The position numbers and the translations under genes are program-made. Positions 22,514-33,265 of a stretch of 64,000 nucleotides of DNA are shown here, in pieces. Origin of the DNA: Brachionus plicatilis. Taxonomy: Eukaryota; Rotifera; Eurotatoria; Ploima; Brachionidae. Within the stretch, counting starts at the first letter, position 1. Every line of letters starts with the position of its first letter. The notes under the pieces are model-generated. The model searched no databases and had not been told where the DNA came from. It saw nothing but the letters and a program-made list of their open reading frames with translations. Where the stretch lies: NCBI GenBank assembly GCA_010279815.1, contig QEOQ01000413.1:138990-202989 (forward strand), given 5' to 3'.

Positions 22514-22639
22514 AGTTGTTTTGGAATGAGTAAAGTGAATTATTTAGAGTTCTGTATAACAAGTGGTGGGTTAAAACCTGATCAAGCTAAGACAAAAGGA
22601 ATTCCAAAAATGGATATTATTAAAAACAATATTACAATT

Positions 22640-22919
22640 TATATTATGATCTCTTGATCTTAATCTCAAAAATCAATTTGCCTATATGCAGACTTTTCTC
22701 ACTTCATTAAGCAAATAGAAAAAAAAAGACTTGTTTTTTCCAAATAAAATAATGAACACATCATGTTCAATTTGAAAAAAAATTTAAAAACAGACAATTT
22801 CATCATTTTTATTTATATTTTAATCAATTAAGTTTTGATCATTTGATCATGATCATTAACTTCAAGTTGACCTAATCAAACTCTTTCTCAAGGTCAAAAA
22901 ATATTCGACCAGTTATTTA
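22640..22919. repeat. MITE relics (GGCAA-TTGAAGTT family)
   Basis: 22790-22877 matches the right end of the family (TTTTGATCATTTGATCATGA, then CTTCAAGTTGACC). 22620-22685 resembles the end of a related subfamily (CAATTTGCC). The left portion is rearranged. Confidence 0.5.
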
Positions 22920-23090
22920 TGTAACACCCCACTCACCCCGGTCCGCTCCTGGACAGGTTTAAATATAATATTTCTTTCTTTATATTATTATGTTTTGTGT
23001 TTAGTTTTTAGTTTTAGTTTTTTTTGTTGAAATAAAAGAATTACAGAACTTTGTTCTTTTTTTGTTTTATTTAATAGCTCACGCTATTAA
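22920..23090 (+). repeat. 5' LTR
   Basis: 171 bp with the same ends as 25466-25636. It differs from the 3' LTR only at scattered positions (for example GCTCCTGG versus CCGCCTCG), which suggests a fairly recent insertion. AATAAA near its end may serve as the poly(A) signal. Confidence 0.9.
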
Positions 23091-23147
23091 ATTGGTGGCA
23101 GCGGTAAAGAAGTTTTTCCACGAGGATTTTTTTTATCCTATTTAATC

Positions 23148-24824
23148 ATGGACAGGAGGGATTGGTATATGTCGCTAAATGTCCAGTTATGTACTGCAAG
23201 CCTAGGATTTGCAGTTTTTCTATATTTTGTTTTTTTGTTCAACGGAGTTTTAGGTGTTGTGGTGGTGGTAGCTACAGTAATATCTGTCACGTTTGGAATG
23301 AGGTGGTTACAGAACGTGTCAATCGGTAAACCTATTGAACGTCGTCGTCACGACTCCAGGGAGTTTGAATTGACACAAGTCAATAGATCATTAATTAATA
23401 TCAAGCGAGAAGAAGAAGATGCGAAGGAAAATCTTGAGCGGGCGCTTACGCCACGGACTACAACAACGCAAAAATCAAAATGGTGTCAGGTAGAAAAGGA
23501 AAACTCAGATTACAAACCACGAGACCAAGACGTGGCGAGACGAGTTGAGATGAAATTAGAACCAGAAGGCGTACAGACAACCCTTGGATCATATCATTTT
23601 GAATTTAACGGTTCTCGTCCATTTCAAGTAGACAGCAAGTGGCCTGAAACGCCCCGACGCCCAGCTGGACTGTTCGAATCCTTTAATTACAATGAAGGCT
23701 TCACCAACGTTTCTGATCTGAACACAGGTATACAGGACAATACTGTCATCCAACCCGTGAAGAACTCACAAACCGAACAAACCCCTAAAGTCGGGTTTAC
23801 CCTTCTCGGAGAAGAAAATCCGTCTATCAAGAACCATTGTTTTGACCCATTTTCAGTTGATCGGGAACCGAATAAGACTACAACCAACGCACAACGGATT
23901 TCCGAAACAAACATCAATCCGACTGAAACGAGACCTCGTTGGATCACGGGTGATGCGCTCCTAGACAACTATACGACGAGTATTCCCAGTGTTTTACAAG
24001 AGCAGATGCTATTCAAAGACTCTTGTTTTCGCCCCAGTCGGTACTCGCGCTCGATGGACCTGAACACATGGTGGAAAAGGTTTGAGATCTTTGTTAAAAA
24101 TGCACACGTCCCGTTGAAATCTTTACGTTCCGTATTACTCTCGTTTCTCGACCACGATTGCATGCCAGTTTTCGAAAATTGCACGCCCGAACGGACAGCC
24201 GGTTTAGATGAACTAAAAGATCAAATGTACAAATTGTTCGCAGTTTGTGAAGAAATCAAAGTGGTTTCGTTTGCTAATTTCTTCAGTAGGAAACAATTTC
24301 GGGATGAGGAAACCAAGTCGTATTTCTCAGAGTTGTGGCGACTCGCTAAAATCGCATTTAAAAATGAACCGTGCATAGATCATGACCGTTGCGTGCGGGA
24401 CCGTTTCATCAGCGGTCTATGCGATTCGTACCTTGTTATGCAGATAACGTCTAATAAGCCTAATACCAGTTTAGAAGCCCTTAACTCTACCATGAAGTTG
24501 ATGGCCCACTTAAACTCGTGGAGGACAAACCTCCCACCTCCGACAAGCACCCCGCCTTTCCCAGGGCATCCTTACAGGGAATTTTCCGACTACAAGGACA
24601 CGAATATTGTACAACCAAACATTACATGCCATTATTGTAAAAAGCCGGGACATTTCATCGCGGAATGCCAAGCGCGTCTGTCAAAGATTAATCACTACCG
24701 ACAGGGGAAACATCAAAATGGATACCCGAATGATCAACACCCGCCTACGGTTTCCAATGTGGTCATAAACAGTGTTATGATGAAAGCATACAGGGAGATT
24801 GTAACATCAACGGACGTAGAGTGA
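23148..24824 (+). CDS. Gag polyprotein with hydrophobic N-terminus and CCHC knuckle
   Basis: 558 residues from the first ATG after the primer-binding site. Residues about 8-52 are strongly hydrophobic (LGFAVFLYFVFLFNGVLGVV, then VVVATVISVTFG), looking like a membrane hairpin, which is unusual for Gag. The middle is polar. A capsid-like region at about 300-450 contains WWKRFEIFV and F-SRKQFRDEETKSYFSELW, matching retrotransposon gag layouts. One zinc knuckle, CHYCKKPGHFIAEC, lies near residue 500. The base composition is GC-richer than the neighbours and the frame is intact, so the protein may still be made. It would assemble particles and bind element RNA. Confidence 0.85.
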   Translation: MDRRDWYMSLNVQLCTASLGFAVFLYFVFLFNGVLGVVVVVATVISVTFGMRWLQNVSIGKPIERRRHDSREFELTQVNRSLINIKREEEDAKENLERALTPRTTTTQKSKWCQVEKENSDYKPRDQDVARRVEMKLEPEGVQTTLGSYHFEFNGSRPFQVDSKWPETPRRPAGLFESFNYNEGFTNVSDLNTGIQDNTVIQPVKNSQTEQTPKVGFTLLGEENPSIKNHCFDPFSVDREPNKTTTNAQRISETNINPTETRPRWITGDALLDNYTTSIPSVLQEQMLFKDSCFRPSRYSRSMDLNTWWKRFEIFVKNAHVPLKSLRSVLLSFLDHDCMPVFENCTPERTAGLDELKDQMYKLFAVCEEIKVVSFANFFSRKQFRDEETKSYFSELWRLAKIAFKNEPCIDHDRCVRDRFISGLCDSYLVMQITSNKPNTSLEALNSTMKLMAHLNSWRTNLPPPTSTPPFPGHPYREFSDYKDTNIVQPNITCHYCKKPGHFIAECQARLSKINHYRQGKHQNGYPNDQHPPTVSNVVINSVMMKAYREIVTSTDVE

Positions 24825-25087
24825 GATTTTTATTCGATACCGGGACGGTTAAAACAATCGTTTCGGAGAGGGTGTGGAAACAAGTCAGCCGGAACGACAT
24901 TAAGGTGAGACCGATTTATGGAAAAATGGAGACTTGTAACGGGGGTCCACTACTGATTGTCGGCGCCAGCAAGTGTCAACCACAACTCCAGAATTTTTGC
25001 GGTCAGGTTGAAGTAATAATTGTTAAGCAGTTAAAACATGACTGTCTCCTTGACTTGACGTTACGCCACCTAAGGAGCCACCAGTGA
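24734..25087 (+). CDS. Retropepsin, overlapping the end of Gag in the -1 frame
   Basis: The frame is open from 24734 and overlaps the Gag stop at 24822-24824. It reads RVRFLFDTGTVKTIVSERVW, where DTG is the aspartic protease active site and the next strand is typical. It would need a -1 frameshift or reinitiation. I see no canonical X-XXY-YYZ heptamer in the overlap. It stops at 25087, and another open frame (25084 on) runs into the N gap. Confidence 0.65.
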   Translation, partial: STPAYGFQCGHKQCYDESIQGDCNINGRRVRFLFDTGTVKTIVSERVWKQVSRNDIKVRPIYGKMETCNGGPLLIVGASKCQPQLQNFCGQVEVIIVKQLKHDCLLDLTLRHLRSHQ

Positions 25088-25332
25088 AGACGTCAAGTCA
25101 AGTTACGCTGAAAACACCCACCATCTCGGCCCAGAACGACAATGTCATTCACCACCAAAACCCCCATCCCGAACCACCAACAATATACATATATCCGAAA
25201 GTGGTGGTGAAAGTGGACACTGAGTCTCTGATATCCAGACTTGGATTAGGCAGAGCCCGACTGTATCGCCCCGTCTCCGCCCTTACATTGCCAACTCCAA
25301 GGGCGGGTCCCTCCGCACCTTCCCAGGAATCG

Positions 25333-25384
25333 NNNNNNNNNNNNNNNNNNNNNNNNNNNNNNNNNNNNNNNNNNNNNNNNNNNN
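25333..25384. other. Assembly gap (N) inside the LTR element
   Basis: 52 undetermined bases. The missing Pol domains could be partly a gap artefact. Confidence 0.99.
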
Positions 25385-25465
25385 TTGAGGTCGGACGCTC
25401 TAGCTGAAGAGTTACAGTGCCACCCTCGACATCGGGAGATGTCTCTCATGTAGAGGGGGGAGCAA

Positions 25466-25636
25466 TGTAACACCCCACTCACCCCGGTCCCCGCCTCGAC
25501 AGGTTTAAATATATTATTTCTTTCTTTATACAATTATGTTTAGTGTTTAGTTTTTAGTTTTGGTTTTTTTTGTTGAAATAAAAGAATTACAGAACTTTGT
25601 TCTTTTTTTGTTTTATTTAATAGCTCACGCTATTAA
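25466..25636 (+). repeat. 3' LTR
   Basis: 171 bp, preceded by a G-rich purine tract and followed by the ATTTA target duplication. Confidence 0.9.
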
Positions 25637-25641
25637 ATTTA

Positions 25642-26176
25642 TTTTAATCCATTGATAAAATCGGAAACTTATATTTCTATAAATTGGTTTATTTAAGAGT
25701 TTATTTTGAAATTTTTTAATTCAAAAGTATTTGTTTTTAGCACAAAAAATTATAATAAAACATTAAAAATGAATTAAAAGTATTAAAATTTAAAATAAGT
25801 AATAAATGAAAAGATCGATCTTTTTTAAAAATATTTTTGGAAAGGATTATTTTAATTTTTTAAATCAACATAACATACAAAGCATTTTACATTAAAATTA
25901 TTTAAATAAATATAAAGTTTTTTTTTAATATTAAATGAAAAACTCTTTGAATTGATATGATAAATTGAATTGATCATCAAGTTCAAGATGCCATCTATTA
26001 TAGCTTTTTTGACATTTTTTATTTACAAAGTGTGGATTTTTATTTATAATGTATTTACTTACAATTAAAATTTTTAAACAAATAAACCCCATTTATTTTA
26101 ATTAATTATATTAAAAGCAAAAAAGTTTGAAAAAAGTTTAAAAGCAAAATTCAATCTGGCTTTTAACTTAAAAATC
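25642..26176. other. AT-rich spacer
   Basis: Downstream of the GBP gene (which runs leftward). No gene or repeat end is visible. Confidence 0.35.
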
Positions 26177-28343
26177 TTAATATTTTTTATGCATCTTTCC
26201 TTTATGAATTGCTAATCCATGCTGAGTTTCAAAATTTCGTTCACACTCATCACATGTCTAAAAATAATTTTATTATATTCAATGCTTTTTTATTTTACTT
26301 TATATTTTACGAATGAATCACAATCAACATTATTTAGATATGATCTATTTTTATGCATCTTTCCTGTGTGAATGGCTAATCCATGCTTATTTTTAAAAGG
26401 GTCTCCACACAATTCACATATCTGTTAATAATATATTAATTAGAATTTTATTTGTTTTAAATTATTTAAATTTTATTACGACTGATTCGTCCTCATCTGC
26501 GTTTCTAAATGGCACAACATCAAGATCTCTTTCTAAGAAATTGAAATTATAGGTAATTGATCTTGGTGGGTTTTTTTCAATTCTTTCAAGTACATCTTTT
26601 TTTTTTTTTAATTCATCCTGGTCAATTTTGTTTTTCACATGTGTTTTTAATGATTCATAATTTTTTCCATAATAATTTTTCCAGCTACTATTTTCCGGTT
26701 CATTTATACCAAGATATGAATATTGTTTCTCAAAATTAGAAACTAAAACTTCATAGTGCAATAAAGTGATTAAATGTTGTTTGTCACATTCAAGTCGTAT
26801 CGAATTCCATTCTTTTTCTAAATATTTCTCAAGAAATTTTTTACGAAAATCTAAATTTTCTCTTAATTTTTTTAATTTTTCTTCACACAGAGTCAAATTG
26901 ATAATCGATTCTGATTTATTGGTACAAAAATCTTTTACTTTTTCTTTGAATTCACCAAATAGTTTGTTGCCTAGATCATTTTCAAAGCTTTCAAAATTTT
27001 CAATAAAACTTGCACTTAATAATCTCTCGTTCATTCTATTTTTATAATTAATTTCCAAATTTTGAAATTCATCATCACATAATTTTTCAATCATCATTTT
27101 ATTTTTTTTAATATAATCATAGAATTTTCCACTATTATCTTTTTTGTTCAAACAAAAAGAAATAAAAAGATCTTCATATTCTTTATAATAATTTTCTTCT
27201 ATTTTTTTCTTTAATTCATCTAAGCATTCATTTCGAGCTTTTTCTTCAATAGAATTCATTGATTCCCATTTCATCGGAAGATTAGAAAAAACACTATTTA
27301 ATTTATCTGAATATTTCTTCTCTATTTCATCTAAATTTCGATTAGATTCTATTTTGATCAAATAGTCAACCATGTCTACGACCAATATTGTTTTTTCATC
27401 ATTTAAATTTTCGACAACTTTTCTAATAAATTCTGAGTATATTTTTCCTTTTAATTTTTTCTCATTAAACATTTTTATTTGCACATTTTCCTTTATTTTC
27501 TGGCAAAGTTTATTCATTTCATCATAGAACTCACCGCTAAAATCGTCCCATTTATAATTTTCGATTGCAAGTAAAATCTTTTTACTCGAAAGACCATTTG
27601 GATGTTCCAAATCAGGGAGTGGCAAATAGAATCCGTCAATGTTTTTAAATGAATTGACGAAACAATCTTTGGTTTTATTTAAATTTTCAGAATCAAAATG
27701 AGTTTTCATAAATTTTCTCAGTGCGTCACAACCAGCATTTTCATTTTTAATTTCAAATTTATAATCTCTGCAAACCCACATTAATTGTGGAAAATCATTC
27801 ATGTCCATTTCAGTTGAGGAATTTTTTCTAATTTGTTTTGAAATTTGTGTTACAAAACTTAATTTTTCTAGATCATCTCTTGTGTATGTTCCGTTTGTAT
27901 TGTAAATAAAATATGAACTCAATAAAAGACTTAAAACAAATATTTTATGATCCCATTCTTTTGACGCTTCTTTTGACTCAAGACCCTTAAAAAAAATATT
28001 TATCCTAAAAAGTAAAAAGAAATTTTACTTCAGTATCAAGTAAAATTAGTTTCATTTTTTCTCCATTCTTATTTGAGTGATCGATTATTTTAGTGGACAT
28101 GTAAATTCCTTTAGTGCATGGCTCGTCAATATGACTGATTTCGAATCCGTTTTGCGATTCAATACCAATCAGCCTATTAAGCATAAATGACTTGCCCAGT
28201 CTTTTTTTTCCAACAGTAACTATCACCCCAATTTGATCATTTAAATTTTGAATAATTTCCAAAGCTTCATCATTGATAACTAATAAACCTTTTTTATTTT
28301 GTTCTATCAATTGAATTACGTTTTTGTTTTTATTAGTATTCAT
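26177..28343 (-). CDS. GBP-family large GTPase with C-terminal C2H2 zinc fingers
   Basis: Model on the minus strand: exons 28343-28029, 27985-26480, 26421-26311 and 26257-26177. Introns are 44, 58 and 53 bp, all GT-AG, and the last two junctions are phase 0. Predicted 670 residues. The G domain shows the P-loop GKKRLGKS at about 41-48 and LLDTE|G split exactly by intron 1. Then comes VLSLLLSSYFIYNTNGT, and the guanylate-binding-protein hallmark RD in WVCRDYKFEI. A long helical region follows, as in GBPs and atlastins. The last two exons encode two fingers with identical spacing C-x2-C-x12-H-x4-H (CELCG...IHTGKMH and CDECE...IHKGKMH). If exon 2 is not spliced it ends at an alternative stop at 26462 with the tail VVIKFK, giving a 612-residue GBP without fingers. 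Typical GBPs are near 590 residues and act in cell-autonomous defence. The fusion is inferred from splice phase. Confidence 0.75.
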
Positions 28344-28870
28344 TATTATAAAACTTTAATTAACAATTTGTCAATGTTTTTCTAAATTCTTTAAAAATGT
28401 AGCTTTTTTTTAACTGAATAAATAAAAAAGAATTTAAATAAATTTCTAACAAAATTAAAACTACAGCTATAGAAACAGGCATTTTTAAACTTTTTTGCAT
28501 TTAAAGTGATTTTATTTCTAAATTTTGTGATCGATTATGATTACATTTTAGAAGCTTTAGAATTTTTTTCTAGAAATAAAGATTAAAAAATTTCTAATTT
28601 ATAATAAAGAGCAAACTTCTTAAAAATAATTAAACAGGTATATAATTATTACCCTTGTCAAATTCAAGCTAAAAAAAACTAAAAAAATTTGAAAAAGTTA
28701 AAAAAATGGCTGAAATAATTTCCAAAGCTTTATCATTATTAACTAATTTACCTTTATTTTGGTTTTTTGGCTTTCATTTTTACTCTAAATCCTATGAAGA
28801 AGCGAAAGTTTTCTTAATTTGTAAAAAGACTAATTATTAATAAAAAAAAATGGCGATTTATTATTTTTTA
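28344..28870. repeat. Left arm flank of the GBP inverted duplication
   Basis: Upstream region of the GBP gene. It is repeated in reverse at 30362-30889 with high identity. At 28716-28760 (minus sense) it reads LVNNDKALEII, a decayed echo of LVINDEALEII in GBP exon 1, so the arm also contains an older partial duplication. The GBP promoter lies here. Confidence 0.8.
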
Positions 28871-30278
28871 ACTAAAATTACTGAAACTTTAACTAATATT
28901 ACTAAAAAAAATTTTTTTTTCCTAAATTTGCATGACTGATATTATTCTTATTAATTTTTCTAAATCGTATTAAAATTATAAATTAAACATAATTATACTT
29001 TAAAAAAAATAAAAATCAGCAGATAGACGTTTAACTCGATTTTGAGCATCTTTTTAAGCCATAGAAGGTTGTTTTGTACAATTAGATTTTTTTTTGAATT
29101 AGAACAATATTTGGATAATTAAGAATATTATGGTATGAATTTTGATGAAAAATGTGAGTTCTGTTTTCTGGTTTCTAATTAACATCTCAATAATTCTTGG
29201 CTTATTACAATTTGGTTCATATAGAGGCAAAGGATAAATAAAAATTTTTAAAAAAATTAAATAAAAAATTATTTTTTTTTAAATTTAATTAAATATTGGA
29301 AAAACTAGCATCAAACTTGATTTTTAAAATAAATTCATATTTTTAAAATAAACTAAGTAATTTTATGAAATGTAAGTCATTTTTATATTCATCTAGTAAA
29401 ATTGGTAAAAAATCAGTAATTTTAGTGAATGAATTAGCACACGCCAAAAAAAATCTATTGTTAATTGTTTTTTAATTTTAAAAAATGCTTTAATAATTAA
29501 CTAAAAAAAAACATTTAAGCATTTATGATAGAAATTTGAAAAATGAAAACATGTTTGCTTTTTATTTAAAATACAAAAATCTAAATGCTTTTAATAAAAA
29601 AAATCAAAAAATAAGCTTTTCTTTATTATTGTTGCTAAGCAATGCGTAAAAAATCATTTATGAGTCTTTTATATTTTAGTAATAATAAAAAATCTCATTC
29701 ACATTATATTTAATACCTGAGAAAAAGAAAATAAATTAGAAAATACTTAAAAAAAGGGCGCAAATCAATATTAAAGAAAAAAATTCTGATTAAATGTTTC
29801 TTTTTGATATTTTTTAAAAGATTTTGAACAGATATTTTTTAAAATACTAGCAGCAAATTTTCTTTTTCTTTGGTTTTCTAAAATAAAAAATTTTGAAAAA
29901 ATTGCTCCCAACTTCAAGTCTCTAAATGTGGGAAGTTAATATTTATTAAAAATTTTTCCAATAACCTCCCATGACTTAATTCAAGAAAGGATCTTGGCCA
30001 AGATCTGGTCAAGAATCTTGACTTGTTACTTTACATTTTCTTTTTAAGAATCTTTATGAGTTCAGTTCACCTTTTTTTTAAGATCAGTAAACGATCTTTA
30101 AGATTCCAGTAAGCCAAAATAAAATTTAAAAAAACATTTGGATTCTAATACAGACGTTCCTCCGTATAATGAGACCCCATAAAACGTGATACTCTTAATA
30201 ATGACATTTTACCTGGAACCGATTACGAGTAATACAAAAAGATATAAAAATGTATTAACTAAATATTTTAATTTCTCA
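28871..30278. other. Spacer of the inverted duplication
   Basis: Mostly AT-rich. 29453-29541 is the inverse of 30279-30367, so the right arm is a composite of two separated pieces of the left side. Around 30151-30240 there is a pogo-like terminus (CAGACGTTCCTCCGTATAAT, followed by ATAATGAGACC), without a partner end. Confidence 0.55.
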
Positions 30279-30889
30279 AATTTCTATCATAAATGCTTAA
30301 ATGATTTTTTTTAGTTAATTATTAAAGCATTTTTTAAAATTAAAAAACAATTAACAATAGATTTTTTTTATTAATAATTAGTCTTTTTACAAATTAAGAA
30401 AACTTTCGCTTTCTTCATAGGATTTAGAGAGTCTAAAGAGGATTTAGAGTAAAAATGAAAGCCAAAAAACCAAAATAAAGGTAAATTAGTTAATAATGAT
30501 AAAGCTTTGGAAATTATTTCAGCCATTTTTTTAACTTTTTCAAATTTTTTTAGTTTTTTTTAGCTTGAATTTGACAAGGGTAATAATTATATACCTGTTT
30601 AATTATTTTTAAGAAGTTTGCTCTTTATTATAAATTAGAAATTTTTTAAATATTTATTTCTAGAAAAAAATTCTAAAGCTTCTAAAATGTAATCATAATC
30701 GATCACAAAATTTAGAAATAAAATCACTTTAAATGCAAAAAAGTTTAAAAATGCCTGTTTCTATAGCTGTAGTTTTAATTTTGTTAGAAATTTATTTAAA
30801 TTCTTTTTTATTTATTCAGTTAAAAAAAAGCTACATTTTTAAAGAATTTAGAAAAACATTGACAAATTGTTAATTAAAGTTTTATAATA

Positions 30890-31131
30890 ATGAATACTAA
30901 TAAAAACAAAAACGTAATTCAATTGATAGAACAAAATAAAAAAGGTTTATTAGTTATCAATGATGAAGCTTTGGAAATTATTCAAAATTTAAATGATCAA
31001 ATTGGGGTGATAGTTACTGTTGGAAAAAAAAGACTGGGCAAGTCATTTATGCTTAATAGGCTGATTGGTATTGAATCGCAAAACGGATTCGAAATCAGTC
31101 ATATTGACGAGCCATGCACTTAAGGAATTTA
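30890..31131 (+). pseudogene. Inverted truncated copy of GBP exon 1
   Basis: The reading is identical to the first 78 codons of the GBP gene, including the P-loop GKKRLGKS. Where the gene has Lys (AAA) after EPCT, this copy has TAA. Homology ends a few bases later, so the G3 motif and the rest are missing. It lies head-to-head with the gene, with 2.5 kb between start codons and matching upstream flanks. It may be transcribed from the copied promoter as an RNA complementary to the GBP mRNA, which is inference. Confidence 0.85.
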
Positions 31132-31980
31132 AAAGAATGAGAATCTAAAAGATAGACTTATCAAAAATGATTCGAGAGATTTAAGCTATAATTTAAGGAA
31201 TAGTGCCAACCTGATTAAACCTATGGTAAAAACCAACAGTGGTGAAAAAACATTTGGAATTTTTTATTCTAGATTGATAAATAGCTTTGTAATCAAAAGA
31301 TTAATGCTGAAGTATTCTACATTCAAGCTATCAATTTACAATAATATCAATTTAATCCTTATTGACTTTGTAAAAAAAATTTAACAAATTTGTTATGAAT
31401 TTATCAATGTTTTTTGTTTTCATAAAAAATAATTAATTGTTTTTTAAATTTTTAATTATTAATTTTAAAAAATTTTATTTGAATTAAATAAATGAAGTGT
31501 TAATCAGTCGACTACGATAAGGGCACTAGCCTGTTGATTAACCTTGAAATTGAAAATTGAAATTGACTTTACATTTTTTTTCTCAAACTTAGGTGGAATA
31601 GAAATAAAAATTGTCAAAGAAATCAGTCTTTTAGGAATCAGTTATTTTAGGTTTTTATCTCTAGGTTTTTGCATTAAACGAGATAAAACACTTACAGAAT
31701 AACTTATATCCTGCCTTGTACCCATCATTTAACTAGTATATCAATGATCCGATTGCTTGTCTGTACCAGGATCAACAAATTTTCTTAATTGTTCATTTTC
31801 ATTAATCAAGTAACTTGTAAGCATGTGATTTGGTTGAATTGGTATATTTGCTTCTTTAAATCGATATAATTAGATTAATTGATTAATATGAAATTCTCTC
31901 TTATAAATGTGAATTGTTATCCAAGAACCGTTTGTTTGATTTAGGCGAGAATTATATTAGAAGAAGTCTGCAAAAGCAAG
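31132..31980. repeat. Spacer with a LINE/SINE-like tail
   Basis: 31490-31580 is the inverse of 10473-10560 (shared core TTAATC...GGCACTAGCCTGTTGATTAAC on this strand, with an AATAAATGAAGTG-like end). The repetition shows it is a dispersed repeat end. Nothing else is recognised. Confidence 0.5.
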
Positions 31981-32694
31981 GGTTTGATGTAAAAAAATCC
32001 GGTCTGAAAAAAATCTGGTTGAAAAAAATTCGCTGACAAAAATCTGTTTAGAAAAAAATCAGGTGGAAAAAAATCCAGTGGAATATTATCCGTTTTATAA
32101 ATTTAATTTATATGCTAATTTCGCATAAATTATAATTGATTTATTAAATTAGGCTTGATATATCTTTTAAAGATTAATCTTAAATAATTTGTTTTATAAA
32201 AATCTAATTTCTAAACCCTTGACTAAATTACCCTAATTGCCCTGTTTATATAAAATGGCTTTGAGAATTTACATAATATTTGGAAAAAAATGTAACAAGA
32301 ATACCCTATCTTTAGTTACCTAAACGATGAAAAAACATCGTCACAGTATAAGGCAGTTAAGTTTAAAATAGCTGAGGCCAATATAGACGGAAGCATTAGA
32401 TGGAGACGCTGCGTATGTAGTGCAAAAATATTTAGATTTGCGAGAATTATTTTAGATTTTTAATAGTTTAATTTTCTTTTTTTTTTATTTGCATAAATTA
32501 TCTTAATTTTTCTCAGTAAACTATTATAAAAAAAAACTACTGGCTATTTTTTATTTTTTCTACAAACCGGTCAAATTTCCCCTGATTTTTTTCAGACCGG
32601 ATTATTTTACACCTGACTTTTTTCAAAACAGATTTTTTTCCACTGAACATTTTTCGACCGGATTATTTTCCACCGGATTTTTTTACAAATTACC
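31981..32694. mobile_element. MULE-type MITE with TCCGGT repeats and a zinc-finger relic
   Basis: The ends are inverted (GGTTTGATGTAAAAAAATCC and the reverse complement of ...GGATTTTTTTACAAATTACC). A perfect 8 bp duplication AAAGCAAG sits at 31973-31980 and 32695-32702. Both arms consist of repeated TCCGGT-GAAAAAAA units. Inside, at about 32335-32450, a plus-strand frame reads YKAVKFKIAEANIDGSIRW and RRCVCSAK, like part of a FLYWCH finger. Confidence 0.8.
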
Positions 32695-32699
32695 AAAGC

Positions 32700-33265
32700 A
32701 AGTTCCCCTAACCTGTCGACTCGTGAACGAGTTTAAACTCAACTTTGAGTCTAGAGATATAACATATCCTACTCCATTGTGCGGTAATTATCTTATAATT
32801 GATCAACTATATCCACTTTTTCAAACTCCTGTTTTATCTAATTTTTGAACTTATTTTTAAATATTTAACGATACTATCTTATTCTTAAACATTTTTTTTT
32901 TTTTAATATTTTGTGATATAATTTAAAACTTTTTAACTTTGCTGAAGGTGCTTTGGCTCGACCAGCTACACAATAAAAAAAAAAAAGAATGTAGTTAATT
33001 TAATTTTTAGTTAATTTTAAATGATTTAAAAAAAAAAAGAAACGAATTTAAATAGAAAACCCATTTTCAATCATCCATTCATTTATCTCATTCCAGATAT
33101 CACACAGTGGTGTTTTGTTACTGCATATTCTTGAGCTGTTAATAAAGGCACTGACTTTATTTATTGAATTTATTAACGAAAAACTATTAAATAAAAAAAA
33201 ACAGAAAAACAATGGCGGAAGGAGTTCTATTACTCAGAGCCATTTTAATTTTGAAATAAACTATT
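32700..33265 (+). mobile_element. LINE 3' fragments with hairpin tail
   Basis: 32700-32985 aligns with 34020-34310 (shared coding trace YPTPLC and 3' end). It ends TGAAGGTGCTTTGGCTCG followed by ACAATAAAA. 33060-33170 on the minus strand has the coding trace NSSRICSNKTPLCDIWNEIN, a second LINE-like piece. The phrase AAAAAAAAAGAATGTAGTT is repeated at about 32985 and 33268, possibly a target duplication around the insert. Confidence 0.55.

Larger units (their letters stand above)
20290..22620 (+). mobile_element. Decayed Ty3/Gypsy LTR retrotransposon, split by a pogo element
   Basis: Coding relics are in the right order on the plus strand. First is a CCHC zinc knuckle CNFCGKFGHKIVEC at 20300-20341. 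Next is a retropepsin with MLIDSGATASFISP at 20530-20907. A linker follows (21877-22074, FQKFKLIRMSVKDRNELV). Last is a reverse transcriptase at 22085-22513 with FFSTLDLASGYWQIPL, VMPFGLC and the active-site box YQDDVMVY. Stops and frameshifts separate them, and RNase H, integrase and LTRs are not visible. A pogo-like element (20965-21723) interrupts the region between protease and RT. The element is dead. Confidence 0.85.
22920..25636 (+). mobile_element. LTR retrotransposon, intact Gag, Pol mostly missing
   Basis: Two 171 bp LTRs (22920-23090 and 25466-25636) are nearly identical. They start TGTAACACCCCACTCACCCC and end CTATTAA. A perfect 5 bp target duplication ATTTA flanks the element (22915-22919 and 25637-25641). 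A probable primer-binding site TGGTGGCAGCGG follows the 5' LTR at 23093, and a purine tract AGAGGGGGGAGCAA precedes the 3' LTR. Gag is a single 558-codon ORF and an overlapping frame encodes a protease. RT, RNase H and integrase are absent. Either the element is internally deleted, or sequence was lost at the N gap 25333-25384, whose true length is unknown. Confidence 0.92.

Noticed and set aside
26557..27047. Plus-strand ORFs of 60 and 93 residues
   Set aside because: They are the antisense of the GBP coding exon and have Phe/Ser/His-rich composition typical of the reverse of AT-rich helices.
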